Below are positions 16,558-24,638 of a DNA stretch of 33,321 nt, piece by piece. This DNA comes from an uncultured Bacilli bacterium (GTDB lineage: Bacteria; Bacillota_I; Bacilli_A; RF39; UBA660): contig CALVJC010000067.1 in the NCBI GenBank assembly GCA_944331945.1, forward strand, positions 1 to 33,321. Direction: 5' to 3'. Position 1 is the first letter of the stretch. The number at the start of each line of letters is the position of its first letter. The notes under the pieces are model-generated. The model did no database searches and was not told the DNA's origin. It saw only the letters and a list, made by a program, of their open reading frames with translations. The translations under genes and the position numbers were made by a program.

Positions 16558-17724
16558 ATGGCAGTAATAAAATGTAAAAATTGTGGTAAAGAAATCAGTG
16601 ATACCACCAAGTATTGTGTTCACTGTGGACACCCTGTGAAAGAAGAAGTGGAAGAAAGACCTATTGTAAATATCTATGCCAATATTTTAACCTTACTTCC
16701 TTTCTTGGAAGTCGGTTTTATTTGGCTCTTATGGAATTTGACAGATTCTTATCTAATTAGTTTGATTGTCAATATTATTGTATTTTTGATAGCTAGTTTA
16801 ATTTTACTAAAGAAAGATTATCAGAGATTAAAATCATCGAATGTTGATACTGATATCATCGAACCATTTCATTTATCTAGAGTATCTGTTCCCAAATATC
16901 TTTGGAAGCGATCAAAGATTTTATCACAAAATTGTTTTCGCTTTCTCCTTTGGATCATAGGCTTTATTTTCTTTGTCATCGTTGTTATTTTCGAAATAAA
17001 TCCTTTTTCTACCAAAAAAGAAGACCTAATTGCTTGGGTAAAAACATCTACATATGAAAAGTGTCCTGGTTTTACGGTAGAAGAAGTATTAGGAACTCAT
17101 ATTTCTAATTTATCATGGAGTAGTGATTATGACAATGTGACTCAAGAAGCTATTGTAACAGCCGAAGGAAAAATTGGCTGGTATGATAAAAAAGAAAGAA
17201 TTCGTATTACTTATCGGATTGAAGGGGAATACTTCTATTTACAACAATTAACGATTGCTGGAGAATCCAAAGGAGAAAATGTTCACGATTATATCATTGA
17301 TAATTCATGCGAAATACAAAATGAAATGTATAATGCCGATCAAGCCGAAGAGGAAGTAGAAGAGAATGAAACTTCCTCTCCTCGTAATTATAAAGAAATT
17401 GATTTTAATGAATTTGAAACCCTGGCGGATAAAAGTTCTCCCTCCCTTTTCTATATTAGAAGAGATACTTGTTCTTACTGTAAAGAAATGGATCCTATTA
17501 TGAAAGAAATTGCTTTGGAATATGATATTCCTGTTTTTGCCATTGATATAGATGATTGGACCACCTCAGAAGTTGAAGCTCTGTTTGCCATTGATCCAAA
17601 TGGACGGATTGGAGGAACTCCAAGTTTGATTATTGTTTATGATAATTATTTACAAGCATATCTTTCAGGACTTACGGAAAAAGAAAATATCGTAGATTTC
17701 TTATATGAAAATAGTATGCTCTAA
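16558..17724 (+). CDS. Zinc-ribbon / membrane / thioredoxin-fold fusion protein
   Basis: This 388-residue protein has four parts. A CxxC...CxxC zinc ribbon (residues 6-23) is followed by about three membrane helices (37-60, 65-84, 127-148), a beta-rich middle domain (about 150-255) I do not recognise, and an acidic linker. A C-terminal thioredoxin-like domain (about 275-388) has the redox motif C305-S-Y-C308 and the cis-proline region GGTPSL. The basic loop between helices 2 and 3 suggests the zinc ribbon is cytosolic and the thioredoxin domain outside. That predicts an extracytoplasmic thiol-disulfide exchanger tethered to a cytosolic metal site. The gene is monocistronic, with AGAGGAAGG as ribosome binding site and its own promoter and terminator. 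Each part is familiar; the combination is unusual to me. Confidence 0.85.
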   Translation: MAVIKCKNCGKEISDTTKYCVHCGHPVKEEVEERPIVNIYANILTLLPFLEVGFIWLLWNLTDSYLISLIVNIIVFLIASLILLKKDYQRLKSSNVDTDIIEPFHLSRVSVPKYLWKRSKILSQNCFRFLLWIIGFIFFVIVVIFEINPFSTKKEDLIAWVKTSTYEKCPGFTVEEVLGTHISNLSWSSDYDNVTQEAIVTAEGKIGWYDKKERIRITYRIEGEYFYLQQLTIAGESKGENVHDYIIDNSCEIQNEMYNADQAEEEVEENETSSPRNYKEIDFNEFETLADKSSPSLFYIRRDTCSYCKEMDPIMKEIALEYDIPVFAIDIDDWTTSEVEALFAIDPNGRIGGTPSLIIVYDNYLQAYLSGLTEKENIVDFLYENSML

Positions 17725-17734
17725 AATAACTCCC

Positions 17735-17765
17735 AAAAAAAGAAGGAAAATGCTCCTTCTTTTTC
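17735..17765. terminator. Bidirectional intrinsic terminator
   Basis: AGAAGGA (17741-17747) pairs with TCCTTCT (17754-17760), flanked by an A-run and a T-run, between the convergent thioredoxin-fusion and collagen-like genes. Confidence 0.8.
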
Positions 17766-18340
17766 TATGGACCAGTCGGACCAGTAGGACCTGTTGCCCC
17801 TGTTGGTCCAGTCGGACCTGTAGGACCTGTAGGACCGGTTACACCCGTGGCTCCCGTAGGTCCAGTGACACCTGTGGCTCCCGTAGGACCGGTTACACCC
17901 GTGGCTCCTGTAGGACCAGTTGCTCCGGTAGCTCCAATAGGGCCAGTGCTTCCTGTAGGACCAGTCACGCCAGTAGCTCCGGTAGGTCCTGTTACACCGG
18001 TGGCACCCGTAGGGCCTTGTGGAATCGTTAAATTCAATAAAAAGTTTGGTGAGACTCCCGTAATCGTTGCGACTGCCGCACTTCCTGGCAATCCAGTCGT
18101 TACCGTTCCAATCGCTAAAGATGGAGTAGCCCCCGCAGAACCCGTGGCACCTGTAGCCCCAGTTGCCCCAGTAGGACCAGTAGGCCCTGTCACACCGGTA
18201 GGACCTGTAGGACCCGTAGATCCCGTAGGGCCACCACTAGGACCAGCTGGTCCCGTCGGACCCGTTGGACCTTGCACATAACAGAACCGACACTGTGGAA
18301 AGAAATGATTTTGATCCGAGTTATTGCAACAATTCGACAT
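17765..18340 (-). CDS. Collagen-like G-x-y repeat surface protein
   Basis: Of 191 residues, the first 23 include four cysteines (C4, C5, C17, C20). Residues 24-70 are GPT/GAT triplets with one irregular spot (GPSGGPTG), and residues 71-107 are a non-collagen insert. That insert has the pattern IGTVTTGLPGSAAV...LNLTIPQ, which is common in Firmicute collagen-like proteins. Residues 108-191 return to G-x-y repeats and the protein stops inside them (ends GPTGP). It has no signal peptide and no C-terminal trimerising domain of the BclA type. Threonine-rich Y positions are typical glycosylation sites. The start at MSNCC is set by AAGGAG on the minus strand; upstream codons of the open frame overlap a divergent promoter. 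Spore- or surface-coat function is inferred from the family. Confidence 0.88.
   Translation of the reverse strand: MSNCCNNSDQNHFFPQCRFCYVQGPTGPTGPAGPSGGPTGSTGPTGPTGVTGPTGPTGATGATGATGSAGATPSLAIGTVTTGLPGSAAVATITGVSPNFLLNLTIPQGPTGATGVTGPTGATGVTGPTGSTGPIGATGATGPTGATGVTGPTGATGVTGPTGATGVTGPTGPTGPTGPTGATGPTGPTGP
17768..18270. repeat. Imperfect tandem repeats of 9/18/27 bases encoding G-x-y triplets
   Basis: The DNA of the collagen-like gene is built of nine-base units coding GPT/GAT/GVT triplets. Near-identical 27-base blocks (GPTGATGVT) are repeated most clearly in 17820-18010. The stretch is much richer in G+C than its surroundings. A break without repeats lies around 18019-18129. Confidence 0.8.
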
Positions 18341-18422
18341 TTTTATTCTCCTTTCATGATATTGTATTACAAAAAGAAAAAAAGATGAATGACTTCTGTC
18401 TAAGAAAAGAGGAAAACACCCA

Positions 18423-18452
18423 TTGAAAGCCCTAGAAGATCTGTGATAAGAT
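18423..18452 (+). promoter_or_regulatory. Promoter of the small membrane peptide / HAD operon
   Basis: TTGAAA (18423-18428), 18-base spacer, TAAGAT (18447-18452), with TGA extended -10 (18444-18446). The -10 is the same as in the promoter at 16505-16533. Confidence 0.65.
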
Positions 18453-18471
18453 AACAATAGGAGGAATAAAA

Positions 18472-18636
18472 ATGAGGTTAGGAATGATTCTTTTATTTGC
18501 CATATTATATCTAGGATTTGCCATTCTTCTTATCATAGGCAAAAAAAGACAAAATAAAATACTATGGATAGGAGGACTCATTGGATTAGTAATATCCATA
18601 CTCCTTATGATCTTAATTATCATAAACTATGGATAG
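18472..18636 (+). CDS. 54-residue two-helix membrane peptide
   Basis: A short ORF (ATG 18472, TAG 18634-18636) encodes two hydrophobic helices, about residues 3-22 and 31-52, joined by the basic loop GKKRQNK. That predicts both ends outside and the loop in the cytosol. It has a strong AGGAGG ribosome binding site and a good promoter. Its last codons contain the ribosome binding site of the HAD gene, whose ATG is 13 bases after this stop. These signals make it a real gene despite its size. I do not recognise the family; a regulatory or structural micro-membrane protein is possible. Confidence 0.7.
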   Translation: MRLGMILLFAILYLGFAILLIIGKKRQNKILWIGGLIGLVISILLMILIIINYG

Positions 18637-18649
18637 GAGGAGATCCAAG

Positions 18650-19450
18650 ATGTTTCAAAAAGAAAACTATAAAATGATTGTTACCGATCTAGATGGAACT
18701 CTACTAGATAAAGATGGAAAAATTAGTCCTTATACCATAGACATATTAAAAAAAGTAAAAGAACAAAGCTATTATTTAACGATCGCGACAGGACGAAGTC
18801 TTTATTCGGTACAAAATGCAATACCTGATGTTTCTTTCTTTGACTATCTTTTATTAAATAATGGAGTTTATTGTTATTCTCCCAAGAAAGAACAAGGAAC
18901 CTATTTTGGTTTTATCAAACAGGAAGAGATAGAAGACTTAATTGCAAATTTTGATCAAGATAGTAGTGAAATTGACTTTTGTTCTGCCTATAACTATTAT
19001 ATTTATAAAGCAACCCCCAAAAGAAAATTAGATTTTATCAAAGGAATAAAAAACATTTCAGAAATCAAAGAAAAAATTACTAAAATAAATTTTTTCCCGA
19101 AAGATCAAACAGAACTTTTAAATTTATATCAAGAATTTAAAACAAAATATCAAAACTTGGATATCATGGTGATGCAAGAAAGTAATACCAAAGAACAATG
19201 GCTTGTTTTAATGCCCAAAGATGTCAATAAAAAAACATCGGTTGAAAAGGTCTGCCAAAATTTAGGCATCACGTTACAACAAGTTATTGCCTTTGGTGAT
19301 GCCAAAAATGATCTTCCCTTAATCAAAGCCTCAGGATATAGCATTACGGTATCAACGGCTTTAGAAGAAGTGAAAGAAGTAGCAACCCAAGTGTTGGAAG
19401 GAGAAGAAGGCGATACGATAGCCCATTTTCTAGAGAAAAATATTTTATAA
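18650..19450 (+). CDS. HAD-superfamily hydrolase, Cof type
   Basis: This 266-residue cytosolic phosphatase has motif I DLDGTLL (nucleophile Asp13, acid/base Asp15), motif II ATGRS, a Cof-type C2 cap in the middle and motif IV FGDAKNDLPL. The family dephosphorylates sugar phosphates, FMN, PLP or similar metabolites; the substrate cannot be told from sequence. ATG 18650 is chosen because AGGAGG (18635-18640) lies nine bases upstream. An in-frame ATG at 18629 would overlap the previous gene and the ribosome binding site. It is the second gene of the operon starting at 18472. Confidence 0.92.
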   Translation: MFQKENYKMIVTDLDGTLLDKDGKISPYTIDILKKVKEQSYYLTIATGRSLYSVQNAIPDVSFFDYLLLNNGVYCYSPKKEQGTYFGFIKQEEIEDLIANFDQDSSEIDFCSAYNYYIYKATPKRKLDFIKGIKNISEIKEKITKINFFPKDQTELLNLYQEFKTKYQNLDIMVMQESNTKEQWLVLMPKDVNKKTSVEKVCQNLGITLQQVIAFGDAKNDLPLIKASGYSITVSTALEEVKEVATQVLEGEEGDTIAHFLEKNIL

Positions 19451-19454
19451 ACAG

Positions 19455-19477
19455 AATCAGATTACATCTGATTTTTT
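19455..19477 (+). terminator. Intrinsic terminator after the HAD gene
   Basis: AATCAGAT (19455-19462) pairs with ATCTGATT (19466-19473) around a three-base loop and runs into six T. Confidence 0.85.
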
Positions 19478-19527
19478 GTCTAAATCATGTAAAATCAAAG
19501 CCTTTTTGCATGAGAAACCCAGGTTTG

Positions 19528-19536
19528 TGTTATAAT
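19528..19536 (+). promoter_or_regulatory. Extended -10 of pflB-pflA
   Basis: TGT-TATAAT, 18 bases before the pflB start. A TTGCAT at 19506-19511 is 19 bases upstream, a long spacing. No obvious operator palindrome is seen. Confidence 0.65.
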
Positions 19537-19554
19537 AGAAAACGGAGGTTAGAA

Positions 19555-21783
19555 ATGAGAAAAGAATGGAGAAATTTTAAAGAAGGCGTTTGGACAGAAG
19601 AAGTCAACGTCCGTGATTTTATACAAAAAAATTATAAAAATTATCAAGGGGATGAATCTTTCTTAGAAGGAACAACCGAAAAAACCAATAAAGTTTGGTC
19701 TCATTGTGAGGACCTTTTGAAAGAAGAATTAAAGAAACATGTTCTTGATATTGATGTAGATCATATGTCAGGCATTAATGCCTTTGCACCCGGTTATATT
19801 AATGAAGAAGACGATGTTATTGTAGGATTACAAACGGATGCACCCTTAAAGAGAATTATCAATCCTTATGGTGGAATCCGCATGGTTTACCAAGAACTAG
19901 ATGCCTATGGTTATAAATTAAATCCGACGGTGGATAAATATTTTAATGAATTCCGCAAAACCCATAATCAAGGTGTTTTTGATGCTTATACAGATGAAAT
20001 CAAAAAAGCCCGTCATGCTGGACTTTTAACTGGACTTCCCGATGCTTATGGAAGAGGAAGAATCATAGGGGATTATCGTCGTGTCGCTTTATACGGAATT
20101 GACTATTTGATGGAACAAAAGAAGAAAGACTTTGAATCTCTTCTAGGGCCAATGAATAGTGACTTGATTCAACTAAGAGAAGACGTTTCAATGCAATATC
20201 GAGCTTTGGACCAAATAAAACAGATGGCTAAAAGCTATGGCTTTGATATTTCAGAACCAGCCAATAATGCCAAAGAAGCGGTACAATGGACGTATTTTGG
20301 TTACTTAGCTGCTGTTAAAGAAAACAATGGAGCAGCCATGAGCTTAGGACGGGTGGATGCTTTCTTTGATATTTATTTTGAACGGGACTTAGAAGAAGGC
20401 ACAATTACCGAAAAAGAAATTCAAGAGATCATAGATCAATTTGTTATTAAATTAAGACTAGTGCGGCATTTAAGAACGCCAGACTATGACGAACTATTCT
20501 CAGGAGATCCTACTTGGGTTACTTGTTCCATCGGAGGAATTGGCGAAGATGGACGGAGTATGGTTACTAAAACAAGTTACCGTATTTTACATACCCTAAC
20601 CAATCTAGATACCGCTCCAGAGCCAAATATGACCGTCTTATGGAGTGTAAAATTGGAAGAAAACTTCAAGAAATACTGTGCCAAAATGAGTATTGAAACC
20701 GATGCCATTCAATACGAAAGCGATGATGTTATGCGTCCAATTTATGGGGATGATTATGCCATTGCTTGTTGTGTTTCTGCTATGAGAGAAGGCAAAGACA
20801 TGCAGTTCTTTGGAGCTCGTTGTAATTTGGCTAAAACACTTCTTTATTCTATGAATGGTGGCATTGATGAAATGAAAGGAACCAAAGTCCTAGATGGCTT
20901 TGAAAAGATGAGTGATGAAATCTTAGATTATGATAAGGTTAAAAAAGAATACTTTAGAGCTATCGAAAAAGTAGCTGAAATTTATTCCAATGCCATGAAC
21001 ATCATTCACTACATGCATGATAAATACGCTTATGAAGCAGGACAAATGGCTCTCCATGATACCCATGTCAATCGCCTAATGGCTTATGGAGTAGCGGGAT
21101 TATCGGTTGTAGCAGACTCACTATCAGCAATAAAATATGCCAAAGTAAAACCGATTCGCAATGAAGAAGGAATTATGATTGATTTTGAAGTAGAAGGAGA
21201 CTATCCAAAATACGGAAACGATGATGATAGAGTCGACAACATTGCCAAAGAAGTACTAGAAAAAATGTATCAGGAACTAGCAAAACATAAATGTTATCGT
21301 GATGCTCATCCAACCCTTTCGGTCTTAACGATTACATCCAATGTTGTCTATGGAAGTAAAACAGGCGCTACCCCAGATGGTAGAAAAGCCGGTGTTGCTT
21401 TTGCTCCAGGCGCTAATCCAATGCATGGAAGAGACGGAAGTGGTGCCATTGCCTCTTTAAATTCCGTAGCCAAACTTGATTATGCTTCCTGCTGCCGTGA
21501 TGGAATTTCCAATACTTTTTCCATCGTTCCAACATCCTTAGGACATACCAAAGAAGAACAAATCGATAATCTTGTCAGCTTATTAGATGGCTACTTTGTC
21601 CAAGGCGCTCACCACTTAAATGTTAATGTTTTAAGTCGAGAAACCTTAATTGATGCCATGAATAATCCGGATAAATATCCACTTTTAACCATCCGTGTTT
21701 CTGGCTATGCCGTACGCTTTAATCGCTTAACAAGAAAGCAACAAGAAGAAGTGATTGCCCGCACTTTCCATGAGAAGATGTAA
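19555..21783 (+). CDS. pflB: Formate C-acetyltransferase (pyruvate formate-lyase)
   Basis: This glycyl-radical enzyme converts pyruvate and CoA to acetyl-CoA and formate in anaerobic fermentation. Its 742 residues compare well with the 760 of the E. coli enzyme. The active-site pair is C405-C406 in IACCVSAM, and the radical glycine is G717 in RVSGYAVRFNRL near the C-terminus. The tail RTFHEKM is the usual ending. Both catalytic elements are intact. The start at 19555 follows GGAGG (19543-19547). An in-frame ATG at 19510 lies upstream of the -10 and is not used. Its stop shares an A with the pflA start (TAATG), so translation is coupled. The enzyme is oxygen-sensitive, which supports an anaerobic host. 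Confidence 0.97.
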   Translation: MRKEWRNFKEGVWTEEVNVRDFIQKNYKNYQGDESFLEGTTEKTNKVWSHCEDLLKEELKKHVLDIDVDHMSGINAFAPGYINEEDDVIVGLQTDAPLKRIINPYGGIRMVYQELDAYGYKLNPTVDKYFNEFRKTHNQGVFDAYTDEIKKARHAGLLTGLPDAYGRGRIIGDYRRVALYGIDYLMEQKKKDFESLLGPMNSDLIQLREDVSMQYRALDQIKQMAKSYGFDISEPANNAKEAVQWTYFGYLAAVKENNGAAMSLGRVDAFFDIYFERDLEEGTITEKEIQEIIDQFVIKLRLVRHLRTPDYDELFSGDPTWVTCSIGGIGEDGRSMVTKTSYRILHTLTNLDTAPEPNMTVLWSVKLEENFKKYCAKMSIETDAIQYESDDVMRPIYGDDYAIACCVSAMREGKDMQFFGARCNLAKTLLYSMNGGIDEMKGTKVLDGFEKMSDEILDYDKVKKEYFRAIEKVAEIYSNAMNIIHYMHDKYAYEAGQMALHDTHVNRLMAYGVAGLSVVADSLSAIKYAKVKPIRNEEGIMIDFEVEGDYPKYGNDDDRVDNIAKEVLEKMYQELAKHKCYRDAHPTLSVLTITSNVVYGSKTGATPDGRKAGVAFAPGANPMHGRDGSGAIASLNSVAKLDYASCCRDGISNTFSIVPTSLGHTKEEQIDNLVSLLDGYFVQGAHHLNVNVLSRETLIDAMNNPDKYPLLTIRVSGYAVRFNRLTRKQQEEVIARTFHEKM

Positions 21784-22505
21784 TGAAAGGTGCAATTGAT
21801 TCGATCGAAACCTTCGGGCTTGTGGATGGCCCGGGGATTCGTACCGTTGTTTTTTTCAGTGGATGTCGTCTTCGCTGTCTTTACTGCCATAACCCTGAAA
21901 TGTGGGTAAAAGGCAAAGAAAACATGACGAGTGAGGAATTACTCCAAAAAATATTGCGGAATAAACCTTACTTTATGAGAAATTCGGGGGGAGTAACGTT
22001 CTCTGGTGGGGAACCTCTTCTCCAAATCGATTTTCTTTTAGATATCTGTAAAAAATTAAAACAAGAAGGAATTCATATTGCTCTAGATACCTGTGGAGTA
22101 GGAGTAGGACACTATGATGAGATTTTAAGTCTTGTTGATTTAGTTCTTTTCGATGTCAAATATACGACAAGAGAAGGCTATAAACATGTGACGGGTCAAG
22201 AAATGGATGAATCTTTAAAATTTATCGAAGCCATGAATCGAAGTGGTAAACCGGTTTGGATTCGTCAAGTTGTCGTTCCAACCATGATGGATAGTTTCGC
22301 TTACATCGATAGCTTAGTGGAATATCTTAAGAAAATAAAAAATATTGAACGCGTCGAATTCTTACCATTCCATCATATGGGCTTTGAAAAATATGAAAAA
22401 TTAAAAATTCCCAACCCCTTAAAAAATATAGAACCAATGGATGTAGAAAAGTGTAATCAACTTCATGATCTTTTCATGAAAAAGTGGGAAGAATCTAAAA
22501 AATAA
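21783..22505 (+). CDS. pflA: Pyruvate formate-lyase activating enzyme (radical SAM)
   Basis: This 240-residue radical-SAM activase generates the glycyl radical on PflB. The cluster motif is C28-x3-C32-x2-C35 in SGCRLRCLYCHNP, followed by SGGEPLLQ (SAM-binding GGE) and ALDTCGVG. It overlaps pflB by one base and has no ribosome binding site of its own, so it is made by re-initiation. It needs a low-potential electron donor; the ferredoxin at 2167-2358 is a candidate by inference only. A strong terminator follows. Confidence 0.96.
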   Translation: MKGAIDSIETFGLVDGPGIRTVVFFSGCRLRCLYCHNPEMWVKGKENMTSEELLQKILRNKPYFMRNSGGVTFSGGEPLLQIDFLLDICKKLKQEGIHIALDTCGVGVGHYDEILSLVDLVLFDVKYTTREGYKHVTGQEMDESLKFIEAMNRSGKPVWIRQVVVPTMMDSFAYIDSLVEYLKKIKNIERVEFLPFHHMGFEKYEKLKIPNPLKNIEPMDVEKCNQLHDLFMKKWEESKK

Positions 22506-22549
22506 AAGAGACTATTAGAAAACAAATATCTTCTAACAGTCTCTTTTTT
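22504..22549 (+). terminator. Strong intrinsic terminator of pflB-pflA
   Basis: A stem of about 16 pairs with one mismatch (22505-22520 with 22531-22546), loop of ten bases, then a T-run to 22549. Confidence 0.9.
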
Positions 22550-22584
22550 ATGAAAAGCCGAATCATTCGACCCAATGTTTAAAG

Positions 22585-22660
22585 TGGTGGGCTGTTAGGG
22601 ATTCGAACCCTAGACCCACTGATTAAGAGTCAGTTGCTCTACCAACTGAGCTAACAGCCC
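22585..22660 (-). tRNA. tRNA-Lys (anticodon CTT)
   Basis: A complete cloverleaf on the minus strand: acceptor GGGCTGT/ACAGCCC, anticodon stem ACTGA/TCAGT with loop CTCTTAA (anticodon CTT), and T-arm TAGGG-TTCGAAT-CCCTA. Discriminator A is followed by an encoded CCA. Confidence 0.97.
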
Positions 22661-22680
22661 ATAAATTTGACTACGGATAT

Positions 22681-22689
22681 ACTATAACA
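22681..22689 (-). promoter_or_regulatory. Extended -10 of tRNA-Lys
   Basis: The minus strand reads TGT-TATAGT about 20 bases before the tRNA 5' end; the -35 is weak. Confidence 0.5.
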
Positions 22690-22783
22690 CAAAAAAAGAT
22701 AAAAGAAAAGAGGTAAATTCTTTAAATCTTAGAAAGAACTTGTTAATAATAGCTCTAAGAATATAGACGAAAATAAGTTTGAA

Positions 22784-22792
22784 TGCTATAAT
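22784..22792 (+). promoter_or_regulatory. Extended -10 of the SPFH/zinc-ribbon cassette
   Basis: TGC-TATAAT, 35 bases before the chosen ATG at 22828; no good -35. It is identical to the element at 11232-11240. Confidence 0.6.
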
Positions 22793-22827
22793 TTAATAAG
22801 ATTAATAAGGTGTGAAAGGTGAATATT

Positions 22828-23973
22828 ATGCAGTTATATGAAGTTATTAAGTATGAGGGAGATAATGATAATATCGTATGGAAATACGAAAAAGAAGATT
22901 TTAATTTAGGCTCCCAACTCATTGTCCATGAATCCCAAGAAGCAATTTTCTTTTTAAATGGGCAAGCGCTAGACGTTTTTGGTCCGGGAAAGTACACCCT
23001 AGAAACAGAAAACTTACCACTTTTATCAAAGATAATCAATTTACCAACTGGAGGAGAATCCCCATTTCACTGCGAAGTATATTTTATTAATAAGGTAGAA
23101 CACTTGGCCATAAAGTGGGGAACCGATAGCAAAATTCAATATATGGAGCCAAATTATCACTTTCCCATATATATAGGAGCTAGTGGAGAAATGGCTATTG
23201 GCATCAGCAATGCCAAGAAACTTTTAATAAAATTAGTGGGAACAGAAAAAAAACTAAGTAAAGACAAATTGATTTCTTACTTTAAAGCTTTTCTGATGAT
23301 TCGATTAAAACCACTTTTATCGAAATATATTCGAGAAAACAAAACTAATATTTTTGAGATTGATGAACAACTAGAAACCATATCAAAAGAAGTAAAAGAC
23401 AAATTAATTTCTGATTTTCAAGAATATGGCATAGACTTAAAACAATTCTTTATTACTGCTATTGTAAAACCGGATGGTAATGATCAATATGAAAAATTTA
23501 AAGATCTATATTTCAGACAGTATGCTGATGTTGCTGAAGCAGAGTTAAAACAAAAAGTAGATATCATTCATCAACAAACAGAATCGAAAAAAATGGTTAT
23601 CGAAGCAGAAGGAATAGCAGAAAAAAGAAAAACAGAAGGTTACACTTATCAAGAGGAAAGAGGCTTTGATGTGGCAGAAAAAATTGCTGCTAATGAAGGA
23701 GCTGGAAACTTTAGTAGCGCTGGAATTGGGATGGGAATAATGACAAGCGTTGGCAGTACGGTTCATAATACTTTTGGAACTGCGATGAATAACGTGGAAG
23801 AACAGCAAAATAAATTTTGTGAAAACTGTGGAGCTAGAATCGAAGTAGGACAAAAGTTTTGTAGCAATTGCGGAACTGCGTTAAACAAAATAGAAATTTG
23901 TAAATATTGCTCGCATCCCTTAAAAAAATCCAATAGATTTTGCCCAAACTGTGGAAAGGAAAGAGATGAATAA
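22828..23973 (+). CDS. SPFH-domain protein with two C-terminal zinc ribbons (YdjI/virion-core type)
   Basis: This 381-residue protein has no membrane helix. Residues 1-240 form the virion-core-type SPFH domain (VIKYEGDNDNIVWKYEKEDF, then LIVHESQEAIFF and FGPGKYTLET). An Ala/Glu-rich helix follows at about 235-285, then a Gly/Ser stretch, and then two zinc ribbons (CENCG...CSNCG from C331, CKYC...CPNCG from C358). This is the YdjI architecture of Bacillus, where YdjI works with YdjG/YdjH and PspA at the membrane. The start could be GTG 22819 or ATG 22828; AAAGGTGA at 22815-22822 favours the ATG. Its stop overlaps the next start (TAATG), and it is first of three co-transcribed genes. Confidence 0.87.
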   Translation: MQLYEVIKYEGDNDNIVWKYEKEDFNLGSQLIVHESQEAIFFLNGQALDVFGPGKYTLETENLPLLSKIINLPTGGESPFHCEVYFINKVEHLAIKWGTDSKIQYMEPNYHFPIYIGASGEMAIGISNAKKLLIKLVGTEKKLSKDKLISYFKAFLMIRLKPLLSKYIRENKTNIFEIDEQLETISKEVKDKLISDFQEYGIDLKQFFITAIVKPDGNDQYEKFKDLYFRQYADVAEAELKQKVDIIHQQTESKKMVIEAEGIAEKRKTEGYTYQEERGFDVAEKIAANEGAGNFSSAGIGMGIMTSVGSTVHNTFGTAMNNVEEQQNKFCENCGARIEVGQKFCSNCGTALNKIEICKYCSHPLKKSNRFCPNCGKERDE

Positions 23974-24626
23974 TGAAAGCAAAAAATATTCTAATTCCTA
24001 ATATAATTATTTGTATTGTCGTAAGTATCATTGCCTTTCTCGTGCCAACAAATATTCCTATTACGACTTTTCTTGTTACCTATGTGTTATATTTACTTTT
24101 TCAAATTTTTTCTTGGCTTTTATGCATAAAAACAACGGAAAAAGATATAAAAAAAAGAGTGAACAATACTCCGATCTGGATGATCTATGTTTTGTTCCAT
24201 ATTCTTTTCATCATTCTATTATTTTGTAGTAGATGTCTCAAAATATCTTTTCCGCTTATAATCATATTATGTGTAATACTCTTAGGAATTTACAGTTTAC
24301 TCATATTTCTATTATATAAAACCAAAAATTATATAATTCAAAAAGACTCTCAAATAAAAACCACAACTCAAACCACTAAAAGTTGGAAAATAAGACTAGA
24401 AATAATAATTTCAAAAAATAAGAATGATTCTCTAGCAAAAGAGTTAAATGATTTATATGAAAATTTAAAATATATAGATACTACTTCAAATGAAAGTACC
24501 ATACAAATAGATGAAAAGATAAACAACATATTAAATCATAAGAAAGAAACTTTAACCTTAGAAGAAATACAACAATTAGATCAATTGTGGAAAGAAAGAA
24601 GCATTATCTTAAAAAATACCAAATAG
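23973..24626 (+). CDS. Four-helix membrane protein with charged C-terminal tail
   Basis: I do not recognise this 217-residue protein. It has four membrane helices (about 7-24, 32-50, 70-87, 93-113) with a basic loop (KTTEKDIKKR) that places both ends in the cytosol. A soluble helical tail of about 100 residues follows, ending in EEIQQLDQLWKERS. Translation is coupled to the SPFH gene (overlap of one base). By position it could be the membrane anchor of the cassette, the place held by YdjH in Bacillus, but no TPM domain is visible, so equivalence is not claimed. Confidence 0.75.
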   Translation: MKAKNILIPNIIICIVVSIIAFLVPTNIPITTFLVTYVLYLLFQIFSWLLCIKTTEKDIKKRVNNTPIWMIYVLFHILFIILLFCSRCLKISFPLIIILCVILLGIYSLLIFLLYKTKNYIIQKDSQIKTTTQTTKSWKIRLEIIISKNKNDSLAKELNDLYENLKYIDTTSNESTIQIDEKINNILNHKKETLTLEEIQQLDQLWKERSIILKNTK

Positions 24627-24638
24627 AAGGAGAAAATA

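Noticed and set aside
17768..18270. Possible CRISPR-like or satellite repeat array
   Set aside because: Units are multiples of nine bases in a single reading frame encoding G-x-y triplets, with no spacers of constant length and no cas genes.
17847..18281. Long plus-strand ORF of APVGPVTPV repeats
   Set aside because: It is the antisense shadow of the collagen-like gene; the repeat composition keeps the opposite strand open. It has no ribosome binding site or promoter. The overlapping Ser/Arg/Cys-rich frame at 17705-18031 is rejected for the same reason.
22585..22660. tRNA-Lys as an integration site for a mobile element
   Set aside because: No integrase, no second copy of the tRNA 3' end and no phage-like genes were seen on either side.
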